DNA from: Actinomadura parmotrematis
Lineage (GTDB): Bacteria > Actinomycetota > Actinomycetes > Streptosporangiales > Streptosporangiaceae
DNA: 64,000 bases
Reading direction: 5' to 3'
Assembly (NCBI RefSeq): GCF_019458805.1
Contig: NZ_JAIBOA010000026.1
Coordinates: 54,091 to 118,090 of the forward strand
Below, piece after piece: positions 7,166 through 15,544 of this stretch (positions are counted from its first letter, which is position 1; each line of letters opens with the position of its first letter). The position numbers and the translations under genes were made by a program. The notes under the pieces are model-generated. The model was given only the letters and a program-made list of their open reading frames with translations. It searched no databases and was not told the origin of the DNA.

Positions 7166-10100
7166 TCACTGGGCGGCGGAGCCCGCCCCGAGCAGGGACT
7201 TCAGGTCGCCGAACAGCGCCGGCGACGGCTTGACCTGGAAGTACTCGCAGTTGAACAGCACGCCCTTGCGGCCGCCGTGGCGCTTGTAGAGCAGGTGGAC
7301 GGGCGCCTCGCCGGGGTGGGCCTGCAGGATGCGCTTGATCTCGCCGATGGTCTGCGGGGTGACCTTCTCCTCCCCCACGGTGATCACCACCGGGGGCTCC
7401 TTGCCGGTGGCGGCCGACACGTCGAGGAGCTCCATGTCCTGGGCGTGCAGCGACACCGAGCCGTCGCGCTCGTTGATCCGGCCGAGCACGGAGATGACCA
7501 TGTCCGAGGCCAGCTGCGGCGAGTACAGCTGGTAGACCTTGGGGAAGAACAGCACCTCCAGGGTGCCGTCGAGGTCCTCCAGCTTGATGATGGCCCAGGT
7601 GTTGCCCTGCTTGGTGACCTTGCGGTCGACGCTGGCGATGATCCCGGCGAGCCGCACCATGCCCTCGCGGCCGCCCGCCGCGATCTCGGCGGTGGTGGCC
7701 TCGCGGTTGCGCTCCAGGATGCGCTCGGCGCCGTCCAGCGGGTGCGAGGACACGTACAGGCCGAGCATCTCGCGCTCGAACTGCAGCAGCGTCGTCTTGT
7801 CCCACTCGTCCTCGTCGGGGATGGTGACGGCCATGCCGGCGCCGGTGGCGCCGCCGGTGTCCTCCAGCCCGCCGAACAGCGAGTCCTGCCCGATCGCGGC
7901 GTTCTTCTTCTCGGAGATGACGGCGTCGACGGCCTGCTCGTGGATCATCAGCAGGACGCGGCGCTTGTGCCCGAAGGAGTCGAACGCGCCCGCCTTGATC
8001 AGCGACTCGATGGCGCGCTTGTTGCAGACCTGGATCGGGACCTTGGCGAGGAAGTCGTTGAAGTCGGTGAAGGCGCCCTGCTCGGTGCGGGCCTTGATGA
8101 TGCCGTCGACGACGTTCTCGCCGACGTTGCGGATGGCGCCGAGGCCGAAGCGGACGTCCTCGCCGACGGCCGCGAACCGCAGCACCGACTCGTTGACGTC
8201 GGGCGGCAGGACCTTGACCTTCATCCGCCGGCACTCGCCGAGGTAGACGGCCATCTTGTCCTTGGAGTCGCCGACGGAGGTGAGCAGCGCCGCCATGTAC
8301 TCGGCCGGGAAGTTGGCCTTGAGGTAGGCGGTCCGGTAGGACACGAGCCCGTACCCGGCGGTGTGGGACTTGTTGAACCCGTACGCCGAGAACGGCACGA
8401 GCACGTCCCAGACGGCCTGGCACGCCTCGGCGGAGAAGCCCTTCTTCGTCATGCCCTCGGAGAAGATGGACCACTGCTTGTCCATCTCCTCCTTCTTCTT
8501 CTTGCCCATCGCGCGGCGCAGGATGTCGGCGCCGCCGAGGGTGTAGCCGGCGAGCTGCTGCGCGATCGCCATGACCTGCTCCTGGTACACCACCAGGTGG
8601 TAGGTGTTGCCGAGGATCGGCTCCAGGGCGTCCTTCAGCTCGGGGTGGATGGGGTCGATGGCCTGCTGCCCGGCCTTGCGCAGGGCGTAGTTGACGTGCG
8701 CGTTGGCGCCCATCGGGCCGGGGCGGCCGAGGGCGAGGACGGCCGAGACGTCCTCGAACTCCGTCGGGGCCATCAGCTTGGTCAGGTCGCGCATCATCGT
8801 GGAGTCGAGCTGGAACACGCCGAGGGTCCAGCCGGCGCGCAGCAGCGCGTAGGTCCGGTCGTCGTCCAGCGGGAGCGTGGAGACGTCCAGGTCGATGTTC
8901 CGGTTGGTCTTGATGTTGTCGACGGCGTCGCCGAGGATCGTCAGGTTGCGGAGGCCGAGGAAGTCCATCTTCAGGGCGCCGAGCTCCTCGCAGCTCGGGC
9001 CGTCGAAGCCGGTGATGCGGGCGCCGTCGTCGGGCCGCTGGAAGATCGGCATGACCTCCAGCAGCGGCTCGGACGACAGGATGACGCCGGCGGCGTGCAC
9101 GCCGGTGCCGCGGGTGAGGCCCTCGAAGCCGAGCGCGGTGTCGATGACGCGCTTGACGTCGGCGTCGTCGCCGTAGATCTGCCGCAGCTCGGCCGCCTCG
9201 GGGTAGCGGGGGTGCTTCTCGTCGAAGATGCCCGTCAGCGGGATCTCCTTGCCCATGACCGCGGGCGGGAACGCCTTGGTGATGCGGTCGCCGAGCGCGA
9301 ACGGCAGCCCGTGGATGCGGCAGGAGTCCTTGACGGCCGCCTTGGACTTGATCGACATGTAGGTGATGATCAGCGAGACGTTGTCCCGGCCGTACTTCTC
9401 GGTGACGTAGCGGATCATGTCCTCTCGCTGCCGGTCGTCGAAGTCCAGGTCGACGTCGGGCATGGAGACGCGCTCGGGGTTGAGGAACCGCTCGAAGATC
9501 AGGCCGTGCTCGATGGGGTCCAGGTCGGTGATGTCGGTGACGTAGGCGACCATCGAGCCGGTCGCCGAGCCGCGGCCGGGCCCGAGCCAGATGCCGTTGT
9601 TCTTGGCGTAGCGGCAGATGTCGGAGACGACGAGGAAGTAGCCGGGGAAGCCCATGCCGTCGATGACGCCGAGCTCGTACTCGATGCGCTCCAGCACCTC
9701 GGCGGGGACCGGGTCGCCGAACCGGTTCTTGGCCCCGGCCATGGCCTCCTTGCGGAGCCAGGACGACTCGGTCTCGCCCTCGGGGATGGGGAACTTGGCG
9801 GCCAGGTCGCGGCGGGCGAACACCTCGTCGTAGGAGTCGACCATCTCGGCGACCAGCAGAGTGTTGCGGCAGCCCTCGGCCCAGGCGTCGCTGGTGTCGA
9901 CGGCGCGCATCTCGTCGGCGGTCTTCAGGTAGTAGCCCGACCCGCCGAACCGGAACCGGTCGGGGTCGGTCAGCAGCGACTGCGTGCCGACGCAGAGCAG
10001 CGCGTCGTGGCCGGCGGACTGGTCCTCGGTGACGTAGTGGGAGTCGTTGGTGACCAGCGGCGGGATGCCGAGCTCCTTGGCGATGCGCAGCAGGTCCTCG

Positions 10101-10729
10101 CGGACGCGGCGCTCCAGCGGCAGCCCGTGGTCCATGAGCTCCAGGAAGTAGTTCTCCTTGCCGAAGATCTCCTGGTACTTGGCGGCGGCCTTCAGCGCCT
10201 CGTCGTAGTGGCCGAGCCGCAGCCGCGTCTGCACCGCCCCCGACGGGCAGCCGGTGGTGGCGATGATGCCCTCGCCGTACTGGGCGAACAGCTCGTCGTC
10301 CATGCGGGGCCACTTGCGGTAGTGGCCCTCCAGCGACGCCAGCGAGCTGATCTTGAACAGGTTCCGCAGCCCCTGCGCGGAGCGGGCCCACATCGTCTTG
10401 TGCAGGTAGGAGCCCGACGCCGAGACGTCGCCGCCCTCGCCGGTGGCCTCGTTGGTCTTCTTCTGGTGCGGCTCGCCCCACAGGATGGGCTTCTTGACGA
10501 ACCGCGACTCGGGCGCCACGTAGCCCTCGATGCCGATGATCGGCTTGATCGCGTTCTTCTGGGCGGCCTTCCAGAACTCGTAGGCGCCGAACATGTTCCC
10601 GTGGTCGGACATCGCCACGCCCGGCATCCCCAGCTCGGCGGCCCGCCCCACCAGCTTCCCGATCTTCGCGGCACCGTCCAGCATCGAGTACTCGGTATGA
10701 ACGTGCAGGTGAGTGAACGAATCAGCCAC
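7166..10729 (-). CDS. dnaE: DNA polymerase III alpha subunit (DnaE1)
   Basis: A 1187-residue replicative polymerase. The PHP domain begins with HLHVHTEYSMLDG at 8-20. The polymerase palm follows with GPGRGSATG at 383-391, PDVDLDFDD at 424-432 (catalytic Asp425 and Asp427) and KMDFLGLRN from 587 (Asp589). Finger, helix-hairpin-helix and OB-fold regions follow, and the C-terminus is QVKPSPALFGDLKSLLG. Length and motif order fit actinobacterial DnaE1. The GTG start at 10729 is preceded by a strong GGGGAGGGG site. It stands alone with no detectable intein. Housekeeping function: chromosomal DNA synthesis at the replisome. Confidence 0.98.
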   Translation of the reverse strand: MADSFTHLHVHTEYSMLDGAAKIGKLVGRAAELGMPGVAMSDHGNMFGAYEFWKAAQKNAIKPIIGIEGYVAPESRFVKKPILWGEPHQKKTNEATGEGGDVSASGSYLHKTMWARSAQGLRNLFKISSLASLEGHYRKWPRMDDELFAQYGEGIIATTGCPSGAVQTRLRLGHYDEALKAAAKYQEIFGKENYFLELMDHGLPLERRVREDLLRIAKELGIPPLVTNDSHYVTEDQSAGHDALLCVGTQSLLTDPDRFRFGGSGYYLKTADEMRAVDTSDAWAEGCRNTLLVAEMVDSYDEVFARRDLAAKFPIPEGETESSWLRKEAMAGAKNRFGDPVPAEVLERIEYELGVIDGMGFPGYFLVVSDICRYAKNNGIWLGPGRGSATGSMVAYVTDITDLDPIEHGLIFERFLNPERVSMPDVDLDFDDRQREDMIRYVTEKYGRDNVSLIITYMSIKSKAAVKDSCRIHGLPFALGDRITKAFPPAVMGKEIPLTGIFDEKHPRYPEAAELRQIYGDDADVKRVIDTALGFEGLTRGTGVHAAGVILSSEPLLEVMPIFQRPDDGARITGFDGPSCEELGALKMDFLGLRNLTILGDAVDNIKTNRNIDLDVSTLPLDDDRTYALLRAGWTLGVFQLDSTMMRDLTKLMAPTEFEDVSAVLALGRPGPMGANAHVNYALRKAGQQAIDPIHPELKDALEPILGNTYHLVVYQEQVMAIAQQLAGYTLGGADILRRAMGKKKKEEMDKQWSIFSEGMTKKGFSAEACQAVWDVLVPFSAYGFNKSHTAGYGLVSYRTAYLKANFPAEYMAALLTSVGDSKDKMAVYLGECRRMKVKVLPPDVNESVLRFAAVGEDVRFGLGAIRNVGENVVDGIIKARTEQGAFTDFNDFLAKVPIQVCNKRAIESLIKAGAFDSFGHKRRVLLMIHEQAVDAVISEKKNAAIGQDSLFGGLEDTGGATGAGMAVTIPDEDEWDKTTLLQFEREMLGLYVSSHPLDGAERILERNREATTAEIAAGGREGMVRLAGIIASVDRKVTKQGNTWAIIKLEDLDGTLEVLFFPKVYQLYSPQLASDMVISVLGRINERDGSVSLHAQDMELLDVSAATGKEPPVVITVGEEKVTPQTIGEIKRILQAHPGEAPVHLLYKRHGGRKGVLFNCEYFQVKPSPALFGDLKSLLGAGSAAQ

Positions 10730-10755
10730 GGTGCCCCTCCCCTAGAACCTCCGGC

Positions 10756-10777
10756 GACCCACAAACACTAGTGGGTC
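10756..10777 (-). terminator. Hairpin at the end of the siderophore-interacting protein gene
   Basis: GACCCAC, an 8-base loop, and GTGGGTC pair as a 7-bp stem. The structure includes the TAG stop of the upstream minus-strand gene and lies just before the dnaE promoter. No T-tract follows, so it could be a weak terminator or an operator. Confidence 0.35.
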
Positions 10778-11637
10778 CCCCGGCCCTCCGGAGGCCCCGC
10801 CGCGATGCCGGGCTGGTCCTGTCCGGGCTCGTGGCGGCCCGACTTCCAGAAGCCGGAGAAGGTGATGCGGGACTTCGGCAGGCCGGCGCGGACGAGGTGG
10901 CGGCGGCCCTCGGTGGCGAGGGTCTGCTCGCCGACGACGAAGGCGTAGCCGGCCGGGTCGACCGCGTCGAGGGCGCGGAGGGCGGCGAGGGCGGCGGCGC
11001 CGGGGACGGCGCGGGGGTCCTCGCGCGGGATCCAGTCGACGCGGGCGCCGGCGGGGGCGTCGAGGTCGCGGCGGTCGGCGGCGGTGGGGACCTCCTGGAG
11101 GACGCGCACGGGCATGGCCGGGGGCAGGGAGCGCAGGATGCCGGCGACGGCGGGCAGGCCGCTCTCGTCGGCGACGAGCAGGACGCCGGCGGCGTCGTCC
11201 GGGGCCTCGTACATGACGCCCTGGTCGAGCAGGGCGAGCTCCTCGCCCGGTTCGGCCGCGCAGGCCCAGACGGCGGCGCCGCCCTCGATCTCGCCGTCCG
11301 GGCCGCGGTGCACGACGACGTCGATGTCGAGCTCGCCGGCCTCGGGGCGGAAGCCCGCGACGGTGTAGTTGGCGCAGTAGGGGCGCGTCGCGTCGGGCAT
11401 GGCGAGGTAGGGCTTCCACCAGGTGTCGCCCGCCACCTCGGGGGCGTGGAAGCGGTCCTGGTGGGGGCAGCGGAAGAACAGGCGGAACCAGTGGTCGTGG
11501 CCGAGCCAGGGGAAGTCGCGCAGCTCGGGGCCGCCGACGGTGACGCGCTGCATGCTCGGCGTGAGCCGGGCGCTCGACAGGACGAAGGCGCGGAACAGGC
11601 GGGCGGCGGGGGCTTCGGCACTCGTGCGAGGGGACAT
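10768..11637 (-). CDS. Siderophore-interacting protein, flavin-dependent ferric-siderophore reductase
   Basis: A 289-residue member of the ViuB/YqjH family. The N-terminal FAD-binding barrel contains SARLTPSMQRVTVGGPEL and the YCANYTVAGF stretch that replaces the usual RxYT flavin motif. The C-terminal SIP domain contains VLLVADESGLPAVAGIL and YAFVVGEQTLA, the NAD(P)H-binding region. Such enzymes release iron from imported ferric siderophores in the cytoplasm using NADPH. An iron box lies almost on top of the start codon, so the gene is expected to be repressed by an IdeR/DmdR protein when iron is plentiful. No siderophore transporter is adjacent. Confidence 0.92.
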   Translation of the reverse strand: MSPRTSAEAPAARLFRAFVLSSARLTPSMQRVTVGGPELRDFPWLGHDHWFRLFFRCPHQDRFHAPEVAGDTWWKPYLAMPDATRPYCANYTVAGFRPEAGELDIDVVVHRGPDGEIEGGAAVWACAAEPGEELALLDQGVMYEAPDDAAGVLLVADESGLPAVAGILRSLPPAMPVRVLQEVPTAADRRDLDAPAGARVDWIPREDPRAVPGAAALAALRALDAVDPAGYAFVVGEQTLATEGRRHLVRAGLPKSRITFSGFWKSGRHEPGQDQPGIAAGPPEGRGTH

Positions 11638-11638
11638 G

Positions 11639-11657
11639 GAAGGTAAGGCTAAGCTAA
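11639..11657 (-). promoter_or_regulatory. IdeR/DmdR iron box
   Basis: The 19-mer GAAGGTAAGGCTAAGCTAA matches the actinobacterial iron box TTAGGTTAGGCTAACCTAA at 15 of 19 positions. It begins two bases upstream of the ATG at 11637, so a bound repressor would cover the start region. Confidence 0.75.
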
Positions 11658-11700
11658 CTTCCCCGTGGGCGACAACGAGCGCGTGCCCGCGGTCGCCGCG

Positions 11701-11847
11701 TCAGCCCGCCCGGCGCAGGCGGCGGGAAACGTCGCCGACCGGGCGGATGTCGACGCGGCGCTCGGTGAAGTGCCAGCGGCCGGCGGCGATGGGCTGGAGC
11801 GGCAGGTCCGGCAGAGCCTGGAGGACGGTGGCGTAGGAGCGGGCGCG
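11701..11847 (-). pseudogene. Possible C-terminal gene remnant after the dioxygenase gene
   Basis: In the same frame as the dioxygenase gene and directly after its TGA, about 48 codons stay open to a second TGA at 11703-11701 (SYATVLQALPDLPLQPIAAG, then RWHFTERRVDIRPVG). The peptide looks protein-like rather than arginine/proline noise, but it has no ATG or GTG start and no recognised family. It could be the end of a deleted gene or simply non-coding. Nothing else is visible between the iron box and the dioxygenase gene. Confidence 0.25.
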
Positions 11848-12810
11848 TCAGCCGTCGGCGGGGAGCTCGACGGGGGGCGTGCCGTGGGTGTGGAAGGACT
11901 CGATGGTCTTCAGGCCCCACGCCTGGCCCTTGGCGCGCTCGGCCTCGGTCCAGGTGATGAGGTTCCAGTCGGGGGCCAGGATGAGGCGGGCGCAGGGGTT
12001 GCAGAGCTCGACGCGGTTGCCGCCGGGCTCGTAGACGTAGAGGAAGAACGTCTGCTGGATGGCGTGCTTGTGCGGGCCGGTCTCGATGAACACGCCCTTG
12101 TCCAGGCAGATGTCGGCGGCCCGCAGGATGTCCTCGCGGGTGTCGGTGGCGAACGCCACGTGGTGCAGGCGGCCGCGCGAGCCCGTCCAGTCGCGGGTGT
12201 AGACCAGGTCGTAGGACTTGTTGGTGAAGTGCATCCAGCGGCCCGAGACGGTGCCGTCGTCCAGCATGATCTGCTCGGTGGGGGCGCCGCCGAGGACGTC
12301 CTGCACGAAGGCGGTGCTGCCCGCCACGTCCTCGGCCAGGTAGTTGACGTGGTCCAAGCGGCGGACGCCGACGCCGCGCCCCGGGTACGCCTGCGCCTGG
12401 TTCTTCAGCGCGGGGACGAGCCCGGCGGGCGGCCGGTACCGCTCGGTCTCCCAGTAGATCTCCAGCTCGTGCCCGTCGGGGTCGTGGAAGGCGTAGCAGG
12501 GGCCGACGCCGGCGTCGCCGTCGCGCCAGCCGAGGCCGAGGCCGGCGGCGTCGATCGCCGCGACGCGCCGCGCCAGCGCCTCGGGGCTCGCCGCGCGCAG
12601 CCCGACGCGGCCGACGCCGGAGGTGGCGTGCGCGGTCAGCTTCACGGTGTACCGCTCGTAGTCGTCCCACGCCCGCAGGTACACCGAGTCGCCCTCGGCG
12701 GCGGTCTCGGTGAGGCCGAGGACGTCGGTGAAGAACCGGGCGCTCGCCTCGGGGTCGGGGGTGCGCAGCTCGACGTGCCCGACGTGGGCGATCTCGTGGG
12801 TGGGCGCCAT
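11848..12810 (-). CDS. Extradiol ring-cleavage dioxygenase, VOC superfamily (catechol 2,3-dioxygenase type)
   Basis: A 320-residue two-domain type I extradiol dioxygenase. The expected Fe(II) ligands are His154 (RLDHVNYL), His217 (RLHHVAF) and Glu268 (GGNRVELCNP), with second-sphere His247/His249 (ETGPHKHA) and Tyr258. The N-terminal domain is the non-catalytic VOC copy. These enzymes open catecholic rings next to the diol using O2. The start overlaps the galD stop (TGATG), placing it last in an operon with galB, galC and galD, which suggests it opens gallate or a related trihydroxylated ring, although family members mostly act on catechols. Substrate is inferred from context only. Confidence 0.88.
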   Translation of the reverse strand: MAPTHEIAHVGHVELRTPDPEASARFFTDVLGLTETAAEGDSVYLRAWDDYERYTVKLTAHATSGVGRVGLRAASPEALARRVAAIDAAGLGLGWRDGDAGVGPCYAFHDPDGHELEIYWETERYRPPAGLVPALKNQAQAYPGRGVGVRRLDHVNYLAEDVAGSTAFVQDVLGGAPTEQIMLDDGTVSGRWMHFTNKSYDLVYTRDWTGSRGRLHHVAFATDTREDILRAADICLDKGVFIETGPHKHAIQQTFFLYVYEPGGNRVELCNPCARLILAPDWNLITWTEAERAKGQAWGLKTIESFHTHGTPPVELPADG

Positions 12811-13901
12811 CAGGGGCCTCCGGGCGGGTCGGACGGGGGGCGGGGGAAGACCGTGCCGTCGAACAGGCGGCGGGCGGTGCGGACGATCGCGGCGCGGCGG
12901 ACGGCGGTGCCGTCCAGCTCGACCCGGACGTCCAGGCGGCCGGTCGGGTGCTCGATCGCCAGGGGCTCGCCGGGGGCGGGCAGGTCGGCGAGGTCGCGGC
13001 CGGCGGCGCCGTCCATGAGCAGGGCGGTCGCGACGGTGACGGCGCCGAGGACGCCGATCGCGTCGTGCACGCGCAGCGGGATGAAGGTGCGGGTGCTGAT
13101 CGCGCCGCCGTCGCGGGGCGGCGCGAGCAGGGTGGTCTTCGGGACGGGCGCGCCGCTGACGTCGCCGAGCCCCATCAGCTCGCCGGCGCGCAGGCGGAGC
13201 GCCTGGATCCGGTCGCGCAGGGCGGTGTCGGCGGCGAGCTCGGCGGGCGTCTCGTAGCCGGTGGCGCCGAGGTCGGCGGCGGCCGCGACGACGACCGGCA
13301 TGCCGTTGTCGACGCAGGTCACCGGGACGCCGCCGACGACGTCGCGGACGTTGCCGGTCGGCAGCAGCGCGCCGGCGGCCGACCCGGCGGTGTCCTCGAA
13401 GTCCAGCAGGACCGGCGCGGCGGTGCCGGGGACGCCGGAGATCGCGGTGCCGCCGGCGTAGCGGACGGCGCCGCCGGGCGTCGCGAACGTCGCCGTCGCG
13501 ACGCCGCCGGAGTTGACCATGAGGATGCGCACCGACGTCTCGTCCCCGCCGGGGGCGACGAGGCCGCGCTCGACGGCGAACGGGCCGATCCCGGCGAGCA
13601 GGTTGCCGCAGTTCTGCCGGTCGGAGACCGTCGCCTCCTCGACGCCGAGCTGCAGGAACAGGTACTCGACGTCGATGCCGGGCCGGTCGGAGCGGGCGAC
13701 GACGGCGACCTTGCTGGTGAGCGGGTGCGCGCCGCCGAGGCCGTCGATCTGCCGGGAGTCGGGGCTGCCCATGATCCGCAGGAGGAGGTCGTCGCGCTCG
13801 GCCGGGCCCGCGGGCAGGTCCCCGGCGAGGAAGTAGGCGCCCTTGGAGGTGCCGCCGCGCATGAGCAGGCAGCGGACGCCGTCCTCGGCACGCCCGGTCA
13901 C
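12810..13901 (-). CDS. galD: PrpF/GalD-family 4-oxalomesaconate tautomerase
   Basis: A 363-residue PrpF-fold isomerase (two diaminopimelate-epimerase-like halves). It begins VTGRAEDGVRCLLMRGGTSK, where MRGGTSKGAYF is the family motif, and contains IDGLGGAHPLTSKVAVV and DRQNCGNLLAGIGPFAVE, typical of the oxalomesaconate tautomerase branch. GalD converts the keto and enol forms of 4-oxalomesaconate. The GTG start at 13901 overlaps the upstream stop (GTGA), so the gene is coupled to the aldolase gene. The generic alternative is a methylaconitate isomerase (PrpF), but the neighbouring genes favour GalD. Confidence 0.82.
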   Translation of the reverse strand: MTGRAEDGVRCLLMRGGTSKGAYFLAGDLPAGPAERDDLLLRIMGSPDSRQIDGLGGAHPLTSKVAVVARSDRPGIDVEYLFLQLGVEEATVSDRQNCGNLLAGIGPFAVERGLVAPGGDETSVRILMVNSGGVATATFATPGGAVRYAGGTAISGVPGTAAPVLLDFEDTAGSAAGALLPTGNVRDVVGGVPVTCVDNGMPVVVAAAADLGATGYETPAELAADTALRDRIQALRLRAGELMGLGDVSGAPVPKTTLLAPPRDGGAISTRTFIPLRVHDAIGVLGAVTVATALLMDGAAGRDLADLPAPGEPLAIEHPTGRLDVRVELDGTAVRRAAIVRTARRLFDGTVFPRPPSDPPGGP

Positions 13902-14605
13902 GATTCGCCGTCCCCGGGCCGGTCCTCGTAGGGGACGTACTCGATGCCGAAGTCGGCGAGCCGGTCGCGCAGGCCGTAGCGGTCGAGGCCGAGCTCGCCC
14001 TCGCGGAACGCCGCCCGGGTGGCCTCCTCCTTGGCGGCGCGGGCGTCGGACGCCGCCAGCACCCGGGCCACGTCGCGGCGCGGGACGCGGAGGGCGCCGT
14101 CGTCGTCGGCGACGATCGCGTCGCCGGGCTCGATGACCTGGCCGCCGATCACCACCGGCACGTTCACCGCGCCCGCCGTCGCCTTGACGGTGCCCTGCGC
14201 GCTGACGGCGGCCGACCAGACGGGGAAGCCCATGGCGTGCAGCTCGGCGACGTCGCGCACCCCGGCGTCGATGACCAGCCCGCGGACGCCGCGGCGCTGG
14301 AGGGCGGTCGCGAACAGCTCGCCGAACATGCCGTCGGTGGACGGCGAGGTCGTCGCGACGACCAGCACGTCCCCGGGCCGGCACTGCTCGACCGCGACGT
14401 GGATCATCAGGTTGTCGCCGGGCCAGGACAGCACGGTGACGGCCGTCCCGGCGACGCGCGCGCCGAGGTGGACGGGGCGGATGCGCGGGCCGAGGTAGCC
14501 GGTGCGGCCCGCCGCCTCGTGCACGGTCGCGACGCCGTGCGCGCCGAGCGCGTCCACCCGCGCGGCGTCGGCGCGGGGCGGGCCGGTGACGACGACGGTC
14601 CTCAC
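13898..14605 (-). CDS. galC: RraA-like 4-carboxy-4-hydroxy-2-oxoadipate aldolase
   Basis: A 235-residue RraA/HMG-aldolase-fold protein. It shows PGDVLVVATTSPSTDGMFGE (metal/substrate loop), GVRGLVIDAGVRDVAEL (the D-x-G-x-R-D catalytic segment) and NVPVVIGGQVIEPGDAIVAD. This class II pyruvate aldolase splits 4-carboxy-4-hydroxy-2-oxoadipate into pyruvate and oxaloacetate, the last step of the gallate and protocatechuate 4,5-cleavage routes. The GTG start at 14605 overlaps the galB stop. RraA paralogues that inhibit RNase E lack such an operon context. Confidence 0.85.
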   Translation of the reverse strand: MRTVVVTGPPRADAARVDALGAHGVATVHEAAGRTGYLGPRIRPVHLGARVAGTAVTVLSWPGDNLMIHVAVEQCRPGDVLVVATTSPSTDGMFGELFATALQRRGVRGLVIDAGVRDVAELHAMGFPVWSAAVSAQGTVKATAGAVNVPVVIGGQVIEPGDAIVADDDGALRVPRRDVARVLAASDARAAKEEATRAAFREGELGLDRYGLRDRLADFGIEYVPYEDRPGDGES

Positions 14606-15354
14606 GCCAGCTCCCGGGTCGTCTGCGGGTAGAGCCGCATGTACGCCTCGGCGAGGGTGCCGCTCTCCAGCCCGAGGTTCGGGCCGGCGTTGCGCTTGAG
14701 CTGGACGCCGCGGCGGGTGGCGAGGGAGGTGTAGTAGTCCCACATGTGGCGCTGGGCGGGCAGGCGCTCCATGGCCTTGCGCTTGGCCTCGAAGGCGGGG
14801 GTGATGTCGAGCAGCACGTCGGGCTTGAAGTCGCACTGCTCGGGCTGGTGCGGCTCGAAGAAGAAGACCGGCGGGGCGCCGAGCGGCTCGCCCGGCGCGT
14901 CGTAGCCGACGGCCTGCGCGAGGACGCGGGCCTGGAGCGCCATCCGCGCGGCCGCCGGGTGGTCGCCGTTGTAGGGGTCGGCGAGGGTGTGGGTGAGGAC
15001 GACCGTCGGTTCGGTCTCGCGGTAGACGCGCACCAGCCGGTCCACCAGCCCGGTCGTCTCGACGAGCGGGTAGTCGCCGGCGTCGAGGAACAGCACGTCG
15101 GCGCCGAGCTCGGCGGCGGCGGCCTCGGCCTCGGCGCGGCGCAGCGCCTTGATCTCGTCCAGGTCCCGGCCCTCGCGCCAGGCGCGGGCCGACTCCCCCC
15201 GCTCGCCGTAGCTGAGGCACACGACCGTGGCGCGGTCCCCGCGCGCGGCGGCGAGGGCGATCGCCCCGCCCGCGCGCCAGACGAAGTCGCCGGCGTGCGC
15301 GCTCACCACGAGCAGCGAGCCGGTCCCCACCCCGGTGCCAGCAGAACCACCCAT
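14602..15354 (-). CDS. galB: PIG-L family 4-oxalomesaconate hydratase
   Basis: A 250-residue PIG-L/LmbE-fold protein. The zinc site is visible as SAHAGDFVWRAGG (His20, Asp23) and NGDHPAAARMA (His132). The AHxxDFVWRAGG sequence is distinctive of GalB, the Pseudomonas gallate-pathway hydratase that uses a deacetylase fold to add water to 4-oxalomesaconate. The order galB-galC-galD-dioxygenase, each overlapping the next by 1-4 bases, makes this a single transcription unit starting at galB. A GntR-type palindrome lies about 114 bp upstream of the start. Confidence 0.85.
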   Translation of the reverse strand: MGGSAGTGVGTGSLLVVSAHAGDFVWRAGGAIALAAARGDRATVVCLSYGERGESARAWREGRDLDEIKALRRAEAEAAAAELGADVLFLDAGDYPLVETTGLVDRLVRVYRETEPTVVLTHTLADPYNGDHPAAARMALQARVLAQAVGYDAPGEPLGAPPVFFFEPHQPEQCDFKPDVLLDITPAFEAKRKAMERLPAQRHMWDYYTSLATRRGVQLKRNAGPNLGLESGTLAEAYMRLYPQTTRELA

Positions 15355-15467
15355 CGGAACCTTCCGTCGCAGGAGCGTGCCCGGCCCGTGTCCGGGGCCG
15401 GGGCGGCGGCCTCGCCGGACAGCGCCGGACGACGCCGCCCCTGCTCATGCTGCGGACCGTGACCCCG

Positions 15468-15481
15468 GATTGTCAACAATC
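15468..15481. promoter_or_regulatory. GntR-family operator upstream of galB
   Basis: GATTGTCAACAATC is a 14-bp palindrome broken only at the two central bases. Nearly the same sequence precedes the gntR gene and the dehydrogenase gene, so it is the likely binding site of the adjacent FCD-type GntR protein. Confidence 0.7.
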
Positions 15482-15544
15482 TTGTGAAAGATCCTGGCGC
15501 GCAGAAGGAACCGGTCACCCGCGGTGACCGGAGGGATCGGCCGC

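Noticed and set aside
7277..10771. Open frame of 1164 codons on the strand opposite dnaE
   Set aside because: It mirrors dnaE over nearly its full length, has the Val/Leu/Asp/Arg/Gly composition expected of an antisense frame in GC-rich coding DNA, and shows no family motif.
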